DNA from: CALCKW01 sp033852095 | GTDB lineage: Bacteria; Pseudomonadota; Gammaproteobacteria; CALCKW01 | Assembly (NCBI GenBank): GCA_033852095.1 | Contig: JAWSVD010000048.1 | Span: forward strand, 6,934 to 70,933 | Direction of reading: 5' to 3' | DNA: 64,000 nt | Notes under the pieces: generated by a model | Databases searched by the model: none | Told to the model about the DNA's origin: nothing | The model's input: the letters and a program-made list of their open reading frames with translations, nothing else | Position numbers and translations under genes: made by a program | Shown: piece by piece, positions 8,680 through 17,462 of the stretch | Layout of the letters: every line of letters begins with the position of its first letter | Numbering within the stretch: position 1 is the first letter of the stretch

Positions 8680-9786
8680 CTAAATCAGTGACAGCTGGCG
8701 TTCGTCGCGCGGGGCTTGGAAACTTAGCGTGTTTAGGGCTATGTGTTGCTCGTCGGTGGCGAGACCGTATTTTCGGCAGGCGTGGTGAAATCGCTGGTGT
8801 ATAAGTGCGGCTCGGGCACCCGTTCCGCGCATACGGTGGCCAAATCGGCTGTCATTCAGACATTGTTCCCCGGGCTGCTCGCTTCTTGCCATGCCCCGGC
8901 AGTCGGCGACGGCGTTCAGAATGCGCTTGGCCCGCAGCGGGTAGTGCTGCTGAAGCCATTCGCTGAACAACTGCTGTACCTCGCCCGGTAGGCGCAGCAG
9001 CAGGTAGTTAGCGCTGCTGGCCCCGGCATCGGCCGCTTCGCGAACCAGTGCTTCGAGCACGTTCTCGTTGAGGCCGGGTATCACCGGCGCCAGTGAAAGC
9101 CGGGTCGGGATGCCCGCCTCGCTGAGGGTGTTCAGGGTGTTCAGGCGCCGGCGAGGTGATGCCGCCCGTGGCTCAAGCTTTCGCGAGAGCTCTGGGTCGA
9201 GGGAGGTGATGCTGATGCTGACCGTGACCAGGTTTTCACTCGCCAGGTCTTGCAGCAGATCAATATCACGCTCTATTAATGATGACTTGGTGATCAGCAG
9301 CACAGGGTGCCGCGTTTCAACCATGAGTTCTAAGAGCTGGCGGGTGAGTCGCAGCTGCCTTTCCAGAGGTTGGTAGGCGTCAGTGTTTACACCCAACGCG
9401 ATGGGGCTGCAGCGATAACTCTTGCGCTGAAGCTCGCTGCGCAGCAGGGTCGCCGCTTCTTCTTTGGCGTAGAGCTGGGACTCGAAATCCAGGCCGGCAC
9501 TGTGGCCTAGATAAGTATGTGTAGGGCGAGCGTAACAGTACACGCAGCCGTGCTCGCAACCTCTGTAGGGGTTGATGGAGCGATCGAAAGGGATATCGGG
9601 CGAGGTGTTGCGGCTGATGATGGTGCGCGCCTTGTCGGGCAGCCAAGTGGTGCGCAGTTTGGGCGCCTCTTGCGGCTCCCAGCCGTCGTTACAGGCGAGC
9701 ACCTGGTAGGGCTCGAAGCGCCCTGTGGCGTTGCTGGCGGCGCCGCGCCCACGGCGGATGGCGGCATTTTCGAGTAGATCGAGCAT
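8680..9786 (-). CDS. PA0069-family radical SAM protein
   Basis: 368 aa. The cluster motif CEHGCVYC (Cys77, Cys81, Cys84: CxxxCxxC) follows the family hallmark PFDRSINPYRGCEHGCVYCYARP. This marks the PA0069/Rv2578c-type group (related to SplB), whose substrate is unknown. The middle part (ITKSSLIERDIDLL, TRLSLAPVIPGLNE) matches the TIM-barrel core. ATG 9786 is preferred over GTG 9795 because GAGGTG precedes it at the right distance. Monocistronic, with a clear terminator downstream. Confidence 0.88.
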   Translation of the reverse strand: MLDLLENAAIRRGRGAASNATGRFEPYQVLACNDGWEPQEAPKLRTTWLPDKARTIISRNTSPDIPFDRSINPYRGCEHGCVYCYARPTHTYLGHSAGLDFESQLYAKEEAATLLRSELQRKSYRCSPIALGVNTDAYQPLERQLRLTRQLLELMVETRHPVLLITKSSLIERDIDLLQDLASENLVTVSISITSLDPELSRKLEPRAASPRRRLNTLNTLSEAGIPTRLSLAPVIPGLNENVLEALVREAADAGASSANYLLLRLPGEVQQLFSEWLQQHYPLRAKRILNAVADCRGMARSEQPGEQCLNDSRFGHRMRGTGARAALIHQRFHHACRKYGLATDEQHIALNTLSFQAPRDERQLSLI

Positions 9787-10123
9787 CTTTCGCACCTCGG
9801 CAATAAGCTGTATGTGTAAACAGTAGTTAATGGGTGGATGAATGTCCAGTGGTTATTCGTGTTTGGCTCGATTGAGTGCGATAAATGCGCTGAAATTCAG
9901 TGCGATTGTTGGCGATGCTTAGGGGGCTTTTGTGTCGGTTGTGAATCGTTGCTGAGCTGCGTGCTCCAGTTATGTTGCATTTGAGCGTTCTGAAATCAAC
10001 GGCTTGGCGCCACCAAGATGACTGGCCTCGGAATTTGTGACGGCAGTCTCATCACCGCGGGGGTGGCTTGGTTACCTTTGGCTTCCACACAGGGCCCACC
10101 AGAGCCCGCGACATTCGGTAGAG
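9787..10123. other. Intergenic region upstream of the exported protein gene
   Basis: About 340 bases between divergently transcribed genes. I see no gene with a credible ribosome-binding site or family resemblance, and no strong hairpin. It should contain promoters for both directions. Confidence 0.45.
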
Positions 10124-10816
10124 ATGAAGATGAACAAAGCCAGAGGCTCATTGTTGATGAAAGGATTCCACGGCGTATTGGCCGCAACGTTGATGATGGC
10201 CGCCCAAAGCGCCAGTGCCGCACAGGTGACTGTTCGCGTGGTGAACGCCCAGACGTTGATGCCGGTGACTGACGTGGCTGTTTGCCTCGGCTCTGAGTAC
10301 AGCCCGCAAGCCTTTGCCGCCGCACGCACCGATGCCGCCGGCGAGATTGTGACCCGAGCGCCGGGTGAAAAATTCATCCTGAGCGTGGCAAGTGCGGGCC
10401 ACGGCAACTATTCCCGTGAGTACATTGCGCGCGATTTCGACATTATTTACTACGTTGCTCTGGATGGACGCGACAGGGATTCCCGTTGTCTGGCACCCGT
10501 CCGAAACTCAGCTTCTGTGCAGGGCAAAGATGCCCTGAAACTGGTCTCGGTCAATGTGCTGTCGCACAGCCACCATGCGGGAACCGTCGACGTTTCAACA
10601 CGAGTGGACGGTGTAGAGCCAACGCATATTCGGGTCAGTACCCAGGCTGATTTTGGTGGTGCGCGCTGGATGCCGTACCGCAGCGTCACCCGTCACGCCA
10701 TCGAGGCGGTTGCGTCGACGGATCTCTATGTGCAGGTTAAGCGATTGATTCGACAGGATGAAAACAGTGTCGAAGCTGTCTCCAGTGCGAGAATCGGGGA
10801 TTTGCACTGGAATTGA
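10124..10816 (+). CDS. Exported beta-rich protein, unknown
   Basis: 230 aa from ATG 10124. In-frame starts exist at 10037, 10130 and 10157; the last would give a compact signal peptide MKGFHGVLAATLMMAAQSASA. The mature part begins AQVTVRVVNAQTLMPVTDVAVCLG, which resembles carboxypeptidase-regulatory/CNA-B-like beta-sandwich domains. Two cysteines (VCLG and SRCLAP) could form a disulfide. No known enzyme motif is visible. It stands alone and ends in a clear intrinsic terminator. The function is unknown; real-gene status is supported by signal peptide, coding sequence and terminator. Confidence 0.65.
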   Translation: MKMNKARGSLLMKGFHGVLAATLMMAAQSASAAQVTVRVVNAQTLMPVTDVAVCLGSEYSPQAFAAARTDAAGEIVTRAPGEKFILSVASAGHGNYSREYIARDFDIIYYVALDGRDRDSRCLAPVRNSASVQGKDALKLVSVNVLSHSHHAGTVDVSTRVDGVEPTHIRVSTQADFGGARWMPYRSVTRHAIEAVASTDLYVQVKRLIRQDENSVEAVSSARIGDLHWN

Positions 10817-10927
10817 CAGGCCGGCAGCTGAATAGCTGAAGTTTCGAGCGATTCGAAGCTTCCTGCTACACAGCATAGGCTGCAGTCCAGCTGAGTCCTT
10901 GATGACTTGATCGGATTTGTCCAGAAG

Positions 10928-10959
10928 CCCGCAGCGCTCAGCGTTCGCGGGTTTTTTTT
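10928..10959 (+). terminator. Intrinsic terminator after the exported protein gene
   Basis: Outer stem CCCGC / GCGGG (10928-10932 with 10947-10951), with an imperfect inner AGCGCT/AGCGTT pairing, followed by eight T (10952-10959). Confidence 0.75.
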
Positions 10960-10967
10960 GTTCTTCT

Positions 10968-11159
10968 CTACTTGTCCTTCAGGGACTCGACTTCTTCCAG
11001 GCTCAGGGGGCGGGCTCGCTGCTCGAGCAATACGGGGATGTCGTCTTCAACGGGGTAGGCGAGGCCGCTTCGTGTGCACCAGAGCTCGCCGCCCACCTCG
11101 ATCAAAGGGCCATTGGTCACCGGGCAGGCCAATATAACGAGAAGCTTTTTGTCTATCAT
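10968..11159 (-). CDS. Trm112/YcaR-family protein (UPF0434)
   Basis: 63 aa protein. MIDKKLLVILACPVTNGPL and the tail LAYPVEDDIPVLLEQRARPLS match the YcaR/UPF0434 group of Trm112-like zinc-ribbon folds. One cysteine of each usual pair is kept (CPVT, LWCT) and the others are not, as in E. coli YcaR where the cysteines are also reduced. ATG 11159 is preferred over TTG 11168. In enterobacteria ycaR sits between lpxK and kdsB; here it is alone, divergent from znuA. Confidence 0.85.
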   Translation of the reverse strand: MIDKKLLVILACPVTNGPLIEVGGELWCTRSGLAYPVEDDIPVLLEQRARPLSLEEVESLKDK

Positions 11160-11323
11160 GTGCTGCAAATCCGCTTTCGGGGGAGATTGATCGGCTCAGT
11201 ATGCCAGAGCGGGCAACATTGCTGTAACAACTGATGCTCGGTGCCCATTCGCAGCGGTTGATTTGGCTCAGTGAGAGGGGCCTACTGTGTTACGGTTGTC
11301 GTTTGTTTTCAATTCCCTATCCC

Positions 11324-12167
11324 ATGTTTTCTATTCGTTACTTATTCCTGTCGCTGCTGCTTGTCACGGCGCCATTGCACGCGGCGATCAAGGTCTCTGT
11401 CGGCATAGATCCCCTGCGTTATCTGGTGGAGCAATTGGGCGCTGAGCGCGTCGATGTCAGTGCGCTGTTAGCTGGGGCAGACCCGCATGCACTTGATCCA
11501 ACACCTGCTCAGCTGCTGTCCCTGCGCAAGTCAGACTTGTACTTTGGCGCGGGTCTGCCCTTTGAGCGCGGGCTCGGCGAGCGTTTGGCGGGCAAAGACA
11601 AATTGCTGTGGCTCGACCAGCCCCAAGATCATGGCTCTGAAGCAGATGAAGCNNGATCAGCACAGCGAATCGGAACTGCATGGCAGCCACACACATGACA
11701 TCGACCCCCATCGCTGGACCTCTCCTTTGGAAATGCTGCGCATGGGTCGCGCGGTGAGCGAGGCCCTGCAGCGTATTGACCCCGAGGGCGAGCAGTTTTA
11801 TCAAGACAAGCTGAATGACTTTGAATCGCGCATCACGGCGCTGCGGGCAGACATTACAGAAGAGCTCGCGACGGCGCCCAAAACCTTTGTGGCCGATCAC
11901 CCCGCGTGGGGCTGGTTCAGTCAGGAGTTCGGTTTGCAGCAGCTGGCGGTAGAGCAGGGCGGCAAACAGCCTTCTTTTCGCCGCATGAGCCAGCTGTTAA
12001 AAAATGTCAGGCAGTCGGGCGCACGTTACGTAGTCAGTGAACACAGGGGCGCGCAGGTCGAGGCACTGGCCGCACGGCTGGGTTTGCAGTTGCTGGTGGT
12101 CAATCCACTGAGCCATGATTGGGAGGCCGAGTTGCGAAAAATATCCCGCGGCCTGGCACAGCCATGA
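11324..12167 (+). CDS. znuA: Zinc ABC transporter substrate-binding protein ZnuA (frame broken by NN)
   Basis: Periplasmic zinc-binding protein, about 280 aa. The signal peptide ends at LHAA, and the start is ATG 11324. Metal ligands are recognisable: His in GADPHALDPTP, His in DIDPHRWTSP and His in VADHPAWGW, followed by VVSEHRGAQVEALAARLG where the family has its last ligand region. The reading frame changes at NN 11653-11654: upstream residues run in one frame and downstream residues (DQHSESELHGSH) in the next. The break falls in the variable His/acid-rich loop where assemblies often fail. Its stop overlaps the znuC start (ATGA), so the operon is intact in structure. Confidence 0.88.
11653..11654. 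other. Ambiguous bases (NN) inside znuA
   Basis: Two undetermined bases. The frames on each side are compatible only if the true number of bases here is one more than a multiple of three, so the written length of two is wrong or bases are missing. This is a sequencing/assembly gap rather than evidence of a pseudogene. Confidence 0.9.
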
Positions 12168-12949
12168 GCGCGCCCGTGGCTATTTCCCTGCGCAATGTCA
12201 GTGTCTATAGAGACGGGCGTGCGCTGCTGGACGGGGTGAACTTGAGCCTGTCGGCCGGGGAGTTCACTGCCGTGATCGGTCCCAACGGCGGCGGCAAATC
12301 CACCCTGCTGAAAGTCATGCTCGGGCTGATCGATGTCGATGAGGGCGAGGTGCTGCTGATGGGCAAGCGACCCAGTGCCGTTCGGTCTCGGGTCGGCTAC
12401 GTGCCGCAGCAGGTAGTCAATCAGCCCGGCTTTCCTATCCGGGTCAGCGAAGTGGTGGCGATGGGTCTGCCAGTGGGCCGGAGCCGCGGTTTTTCGCTGC
12501 GCCAACGCCAGCGTGATCGCATCCGTGCAGCACTCGATGAAGTGGGGGTCGGCGATCTCGTTGACCGCCCCTTCCACGCGCTCTCCGGTGGGCAGCGGCA
12601 GCGTGTGTATATTGCGCGCGCCTTGATCGGCGAGCCCGAAATTTTGTTGTTCGATGAGCCCACCGCCAACATCGACCCCGACGGCACCTACTGCTTTCAC
12701 GAACTGCTGGAGCGCTTGCACAAGCGCATGACCATGCTGATGGTCAGTCACGATTTCAGTGTCACCGCGCCCATGGTTGACAGCGTCGCCTGCGTCAACA
12801 GCCGCTTGATCTACAACGCCGACTCCCAGCTCAACCGGGAGATGCTGGCGCTGATCTACGGCGTGCACACCGACGCCTGCCCCATGGGCTGTTATCTCAG
12901 CGATCTGTCCAACCTTGTCATCGAGCACCAGCACCATGTGGATCACTGA
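12164..12949 (+). CDS. znuC: Zinc ABC transporter ATPase ZnuC
   Basis: 261 aa ATP-binding subunit. Walker A is GPNGGGKST (about residues 39-47), Q-loop VGYVPQQ, signature LSGGQRQRVYIARA, Walker B ILLFDEPTANID and switch VSHD. The C-terminus (YGVHTDACPMGCYLSDLSN) is longer than the core fold and carries two cysteines and a histidine. ATG 12164 overlaps the znuA TGA, and the gene overlaps znuB by 14 bases. It energises zinc uptake through ZnuB. Confidence 0.93.
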   Translation: MSAPVAISLRNVSVYRDGRALLDGVNLSLSAGEFTAVIGPNGGGKSTLLKVMLGLIDVDEGEVLLMGKRPSAVRSRVGYVPQQVVNQPGFPIRVSEVVAMGLPVGRSRGFSLRQRQRDRIRAALDEVGVGDLVDRPFHALSGGQRQRVYIARALIGEPEILLFDEPTANIDPDGTYCFHELLERLHKRMTMLMVSHDFSVTAPMVDSVACVNSRLIYNADSQLNREMLALIYGVHTDACPMGCYLSDLSNLVIEHQHHVDH

Positions 12950-13745
12950 GTTACTGAGCGAGCCCTTTATGCAGCAGGCTTTGCTTGCCGCGCTGCTGGT
13001 GGGGTATCTGAGTGGCCTGATCGGGACACTCGTGGTAGTGAAACGCATCAGTTTTGTTGCCGGTGGCATCGCGCACGCGGCCTACGGTGGGGTGGGTTTG
13101 GCCCGTTATTTTGCCCTGCCGGTGCTGCCGACCACGGCCGCCTACAGCCTGCTGATGGCGCTGGTAATGGGCTGGGCGACACGCCAATCACGGCACCGCA
13201 CAGAGGCGGTGGTGGGGGTGATTTGGGCCGGTGGCATGTCCCTGGGCGTGGTGCTGATGCAATACAGCCCGGGTTATCAGGGAGATTTGGGCGTGTGGTT
13301 ATTTGGCTCGATGCTGCTGATTCAGCCGGCGGATCTGTACTGGTTGGGGTCCTTGGCGCTGCTGGTCAGTGCGCTCTTCTATTGGTTCTATCCGCTGTTA
13401 GTCGCGGTGGCATTTGAAGAGGAGTACGCGCGAGCACGCGGTGTCGCCACGGATGTTTTCTACCCCGTGCTCTACGCCTTGATCGCGTTGACGGTTGTCT
13501 TGGCGGTGCGGGTGGTGGGGCTGCTGCTGGTCATCGCGCTGATGACCATCCCGCCCTTGTTGGTGGAGTCGCGGTCGAAATCTTTGGCGGGCATGGTGCT
13601 GCGCGCGGTGCTGGTCTCCATGGGGCTTTGCCTGTTCGGTATCTTCTTGGCCGTGGTCTTGGACTGGCCCCCTGGGCCCGCCATTGTGCTGCCCGCTTGT
13701 GCGCTCTACGTCATCGAGCGTTTTTTCGCGCGGCCCCTGTCCTAA
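12936..13745 (+). CDS. znuB: Zinc ABC transporter permease ZnuB
   Basis: 269 aa, ABC-3 family permease with about eight hydrophobic segments. Family features include GTLVVVKRISFVAGGIAHAAYGGVG near residues 30-55 and VGLLLVIALMTIPPLL near 190-205. ATG 12936 is used because it begins with MWITELLSEPFMQQALL, a normal ZnuB N-terminus, and overlaps the end of znuC. It is the last gene of znuACB; zur is not present nearby. Confidence 0.93.
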   Translation: MWITELLSEPFMQQALLAALLVGYLSGLIGTLVVVKRISFVAGGIAHAAYGGVGLARYFALPVLPTTAAYSLLMALVMGWATRQSRHRTEAVVGVIWAGGMSLGVVLMQYSPGYQGDLGVWLFGSMLLIQPADLYWLGSLALLVSALFYWFYPLLVAVAFEEEYARARGVATDVFYPVLYALIALTVVLAVRVVGLLLVIALMTIPPLLVESRSKSLAGMVLRAVLVSMGLCLFGIFLAVVLDWPPGPAIVLPACALYVIERFFARPLS

Positions 13746-14117
13746 ACTGTGTGAAAGCTTGGGCTCACATGAGTCCCGCTGGGCAGGCAATGCAGAGGCG
13801 CGGCTTGGCGTGTCTTCAAAATGTGCGTGCCTCAATTGTCGGGGAATCAGTAAAGCAGCGGTCACGCTGAATACAGCCGTGGTTCTGCTCTGTTGCATCG
13901 GCGCAGGCGGGCGGTGATCTGGGTCTGAGTGCCCCTGTCGCAGACCGCGCCACCGCCAGAGTGTGAGCTGATCGCCAAAATAGCGCTGAATTCTGAGCCG
14001 TATGGGCCGGAAAAGCAGAATAGGGGTGAAATCCGTCTCAGTAGTAATGTCTAGGGCTTGGATTAACAGCAATTCAGCCTTATCTTTTAGTCAGTTTGCT
14101 CCGGGTTTAAACGTGCA
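13746..14117. other. Intergenic region upstream of the XpaC-TelA operon
   Basis: About 370 bases without a convincing gene. It presumably carries the promoter of the downstream five-gene cluster. No strong hairpin or repeat was seen, and the short frames here show no signal peptide or ribosome-binding site. Confidence 0.45.
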
Positions 14118-14222
14118 ATGCCGAAGTCTCTGAAATCATTTATCGGGTTGATCCTGTTGCTGTTCACTGTGGGCAGTGTCTCCTGCCAAGCGCTGCTAAC
14201 ACTGCCTGGCGGTGCGGGATGA
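14118..14222 (+). CDS. Tiny membrane/lipoprotein-like peptide, first gene of operon
   Basis: 34 aa frame: basic start (MPKSLKSFIG), one hydrophobic segment (LILLLFTVG) and a cysteine in GSVSCQ, then a short tail LLTLPGGAG. This looks like a signal peptide with a non-ideal lipobox (S-V-S-C). Its TGA overlaps the ATG of the XpaC-like gene (ATGA), the arrangement expected for a coupled leader gene. Coding status is inferred from the overlap and composition only; it could be a regulatory leader peptide or chance. Confidence 0.4.
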   Translation: MPKSLKSFIGLILLLFTVGSVSCQALLTLPGGAG

Positions 14223-15064
14223 GTCTGGCCAAACGCTACGGCGGAAAAGCGCGCGGCGGTTTGCCCAACCGGCGGGGCATGTTGCTCTATTTTTTACCGC
14301 TGCCACTGCTGTTGGCGGCGCTGCTTCGGCTCGCCGGCGGGCACTGGGTGCTCGCTCTGCTGATGGGCGCAGCCTTTGCGCTCTGCATGGCGGCGGCTAC
14401 GCTCTCGCGTCGCGGCATGGCGCTTGAGCTGAAGGCGCAGCGGCGCAAGCTGGTCAGGCGCAGCAGCACGGTGCCTTACAAAGCACTGGCGGCTTTGATC
14501 CTCGGCGGCGGCGTTGCGCTCGCCGCTTGGGCCGGCGCACAGGAGGGCTTGATCACCTCCTGCATCTACGGCGGCTTTGCTTGGCTGGGCTACTACTTGC
14601 GTTACGGCTTTGACCCAGCCCGACATGCGCCGGAGGTGGCCGCCGTGGGCATCACCGCGGAAGAAGTATTGGACGTGCTGGAAGAAGCTGAAGGCCGCAT
14701 CGACGCCATCGAAGACTCTGCGCGCCAGCTGAAGCAGCCCGAGCTGCGCGAAAGATTGAGCCGCATCGTCGCCGCGGTGCGCGAGTTGTTGGACATCATT
14801 GAAGAGCAGCCCGCGGATCTACGCCGCGCGCGCAAGTTTTTGAAAGTCTATCTGCAGGGCGCGCAGCAGGTGGTGGCGGGCTACGCTCGCACCCACCGCC
14901 TGGGCGACGACGCCGAGCTTGACGACAATTTCAGGCGTGTGCTCGACACCATCGAAACCGTGATCGAAGAGCAGCGCAGCAAATTGCTGGAGCAGAATCT
15001 CGACGACTTGGACGTAAAAATAGAAGTGCTGCAAATGCAGCTTGAAAAAGAAGGCGTGGCTTAG
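14219..15064 (+). CDS. XpaC-like membrane protein (BCIP-hydrolysis family)
   Basis: 281 aa. The N-terminal half has hydrophobic stretches at about residues 20-60 and 88-128 (roughly four helices). The C-terminal half is a helical coiled domain (VLEEAEGRIDAIEDSARQL ... IEEQPADLRRARKFLKVYL) typical of the XpaC family, annotated '5-bromo-4-chloroindolyl phosphate hydrolysis'. XpaC genes are regularly paired with telA-like genes, as here, and are thought to act together at the membrane; the true biochemical role is unknown. ATG 14219 overlaps the upstream small frame. A 112-base spacer precedes telA. Confidence 0.82.
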   Translation: MSLAKRYGGKARGGLPNRRGMLLYFLPLPLLLAALLRLAGGHWVLALLMGAAFALCMAAATLSRRGMALELKAQRRKLVRRSSTVPYKALAALILGGGVALAAWAGAQEGLITSCIYGGFAWLGYYLRYGFDPARHAPEVAAVGITAEEVLDVLEEAEGRIDAIEDSARQLKQPELRERLSRIVAAVRELLDIIEEQPADLRRARKFLKVYLQGAQQVVAGYARTHRLGDDAELDDNFRRVLDTIETVIEEQRSKLLEQNLDDLDVKIEVLQMQLEKEGVA

Positions 15065-15176
15065 GCTCGGCTTCGCGCTAGGGGCGGTTGTTGCCACGGG
15101 CAGCTGCGGCCTCGGTACAAGATTTAGCGTGGATGGCGACAGCTCGTCCTCGCACTCAAATAAATGGAGCAGTAGC

Positions 15177-16331
15177 ATGAGCGAGACCACCACAGTGGCT
15201 GAAGAATCCGTCGTAGGTCACACCTTGTCTGTCCTGGCAGAGGAGCCCATCACGCTTTCCACGGCCAGCGATGAGCAGCGCGGGAAAATCGAAGAGCTGC
15301 GCCTGCAGCTCGACATGAACGACAGCAATGACATCTTGTTTTTCGGCAGCAAAGCGCAAGAGCAGCTCACCACCATCTCCGACAACATGCTCGAAGGCGT
15401 GAAAAACAAGGATTTGGGCACAGCTGGCGCCTCGCTCAACGAGATGGTCAGTGTGCTGCGCGGCTTCGACGTCGCCGGCTTGGACCCAGACGAAAAGCCC
15501 GGTCTGCTGGCCCGCTTGATCAACTGGCTCACGGGGCGAGCGGCACCGGTCGCACAGTTTATCCAGCAATACGAAGAGGTGCGGCCGCAGATCGACGCGG
15601 TCACTGACAAGTTGGAATCGCACAAGACAACACTGCTGCGCGACATCGTCTCTCTAGACAAGCTTTACGACGCCAATCTCGAATATTTCCACAACTTGGA
15701 ACTCTACATTGCCGCCGGTGTGTCCAAGCTCGAAGAGTGTGATCAGACGCTGATCCCCGCGCTGGTGATAGAGGCCGAAGGCGATGACATGTTGAAAGCT
15801 CAGTCCCTGCGCGACATGCGTGCGCGCCGCGACGATCTGGAGCGCCGCGTGCACGACTTGCGTTTGACCCGTCAAGTGGCGATGCAGGCACTGCCCAGCA
15901 TTCGCATGGTGCAGGAGAACGACAAGGGACTGATCACTAAAATCAACACCACCTTGGTCAACACTGTGCCCCTGTGGCGCAACCAGTTGGCACAGGCGGT
16001 GAGTATCTATCGCTCGCAGAAGGTTGCCACAGATGTCAAAGCCGCCAGCGACTTGACCAATGAGCTCTTGGAGAAGAATTCTGAGAATTTGCGCACGGCG
16101 AACAAGCAGGTGCGCGAAGAGATGGAGCGCGGCGTTTTTGACATGGATTCGGTGCGCAAGGCGCACGCCAATCTGCTGGCCAGCATCGAGGAGAGCTTGG
16201 TCATTGCCGACGAGGGCAAGCGCCGCCGCGCAGAAGCTGAAACCGAACTGGTGCGACTGGAGAGCGAACTCAGGGATACCCTGAAGGCTGCCAGTGCGCA
16301 CGGTGATTCGACCCCCGCAGAGAGTGTTTGA
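15177..16331 (+). CDS. TelA/KlaA-family toxic-anion-resistance protein
   Basis: 384 aa, almost entirely alpha-helical, cytoplasmic. The family pattern is seen in DILFFGSKAQEQLTTISDNML, the GLL-x-RLI-NWLTG segment and the long coiled coil around LRDMRARRDDLERRVHDLRL. TelA proteins were named for tellurite resistance, but most chromosomal copies have no proven role. An upstream in-frame ATG at 15042 lies inside the xpaC gene; ATG 15177 has GGAG eight bases before it and gives the normal N-terminus. The next gene starts three bases after its stop. Confidence 0.86.
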   Translation: MSETTTVAEESVVGHTLSVLAEEPITLSTASDEQRGKIEELRLQLDMNDSNDILFFGSKAQEQLTTISDNMLEGVKNKDLGTAGASLNEMVSVLRGFDVAGLDPDEKPGLLARLINWLTGRAAPVAQFIQQYEEVRPQIDAVTDKLESHKTTLLRDIVSLDKLYDANLEYFHNLELYIAAGVSKLEECDQTLIPALVIEAEGDDMLKAQSLRDMRARRDDLERRVHDLRLTRQVAMQALPSIRMVQENDKGLITKINTTLVNTVPLWRNQLAQAVSIYRSQKVATDVKAASDLTNELLEKNSENLRTANKQVREEMERGVFDMDSVRKAHANLLASIEESLVIADEGKRRRAEAETELVRLESELRDTLKAASAHGDSTPAESV

Positions 16332-16333
16332 AC

Positions 16334-17425
16334 ATGGGCTTGTTTGATCGATTGTTTGGCGAGTTTGTCGACGTCATTGAGTGGACCGATGACAGCAGCG
16401 ATACGCTGGTCTATCGCTTTCCACGGCAGGGCAACGCCATAAAATACGGCGCCAAACTGACGGTGCGCGAAGGTCAGGTGGCAGTTTTTGTCAACGAGGG
16501 TCAGGTGGCCGATGTGCTGGACCCAGGCATGTACGAGCTGGAGACGCAAAACCTGCCGATCCTGTCGTCCTTGCAAGCCTGGCCGCACGCCTTCGACAGC
16601 CCCTTCAAAGCGGAGGTGTATTTTTGCAGTACGCGGCGCTTCACCGATCTGAAATGGGGCACCCGCAACCCGCTGATGCTGCGCGATGCTGAATTTGCCA
16701 TGGTGCGACTGCGCGCCTTTGGCAGTTACGTGATCCGCATCAAAAACGGCGAGCGCTTTTTGCGCGAGATTGTCGGCACGGACGGTTTATTCTCCGTGGA
16801 CGAAATCAGCGAGCAGCTGCGCAATTTGATCGCGACACGATTTGCGGCAGTGGTGGCGGAGTCTCGGATTCCGGTGTTGGATCTGGCGGCAAACTACGGC
16901 AAACTCAGCGATTTTATCAGTGCGCAGATCGCCCCCGAGTTCGATGTGTACGGGCTCGAGCTCAGCAAATTATTGGTGGAGAATATCTCCCTGCCAGCCG
17001 AAGTTGAAAAGGCCTTGGACAAGCGCACCAGCATGGGCATCATCGGCGATCTGGATCGCTACATCAAAGTGCAGACAGGCTCCGCGATGCAGGCCGCGGC
17101 CGAGAACCCCGGGGGCGGGGCCAGTGATGGCATGGGCATGGCTGTCGGCATGGCCGCTGCGACACAGATGATGCGGCCGGGCGCGCCCATCGGCGGGGAT
17201 GTGCCGCCGCCGTTGATGCCTGTCGTACGCGTGCACGTGGCGCGTGATGGCGCGGCAGTAGGCCCTTACACTTTGCCGCAGATCGGCCAGCAGGTGGATG
17301 AGGGACAGATAGCTGCAGACACTTTGGTCTGGTATAAATCCCTGAGTGCGTGGCAGCGTGCCGCCGATGCGCCGGCACTTTCGGAGCTCTTCGATGACAG
17401 CTTGCCGCCACCACTGCCGGTATGA
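16334..17425 (+). CDS. YdjI-like SPFH protein with C-terminal GYF_2 domain
   Basis: 363 aa. The N-terminal ~250 residues match the COG4260 ('virion core protein', YdjI-like) branch of the SPFH superfamily: GLFDRLFGEFVDVIEW, NAIKYGAKLTVREGQVAVFV, LKWGTRNPLMLRD and the Ala-rich tail. After a Gly/Met-rich linker, residues about 297-350 form a GYF_2 domain (AVGPYTLPQIGQQVDEGQI ... WYKSLSAW), a peptide-binding fold. YdjI of Bacillus scaffolds PspA at the membrane with YdjG/YdjH; no PspA gene is present here. It follows telA directly and precedes the zinc-ribbon partner. Confidence 0.82.
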   Translation: MGLFDRLFGEFVDVIEWTDDSSDTLVYRFPRQGNAIKYGAKLTVREGQVAVFVNEGQVADVLDPGMYELETQNLPILSSLQAWPHAFDSPFKAEVYFCSTRRFTDLKWGTRNPLMLRDAEFAMVRLRAFGSYVIRIKNGERFLREIVGTDGLFSVDEISEQLRNLIATRFAAVVAESRIPVLDLAANYGKLSDFISAQIAPEFDVYGLELSKLLVENISLPAEVEKALDKRTSMGIIGDLDRYIKVQTGSAMQAAAENPGGGASDGMGMAVGMAAATQMMRPGAPIGGDVPPPLMPVVRVHVARDGAAVGPYTLPQIGQQVDEGQIAADTLVWYKSLSAWQRAADAPALSELFDDSLPPPLPV

Positions 17426-17462
17426 TGCGAGCCTGAACAGCTCTGTGAGCAGAGCGCTCTGA

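Noticed and set aside
11210..11232. Possible Zur box upstream of znuA (GCAACATTGCTGTAACAAC)
   Set aside because: It is not palindromic and matches the Zur consensus poorly, so I do not call it.
11653..11654. Biological frameshift (programmed or pseudogene) in znuA
   Set aside because: The frame change coincides exactly with undetermined bases; an assembly gap explains it.
12026..13069. Minus-strand open frame of 347 codons opposite znuC
   Set aside because: Antisense shadow; low-complexity composition and no motif, whereas znuC is complete.
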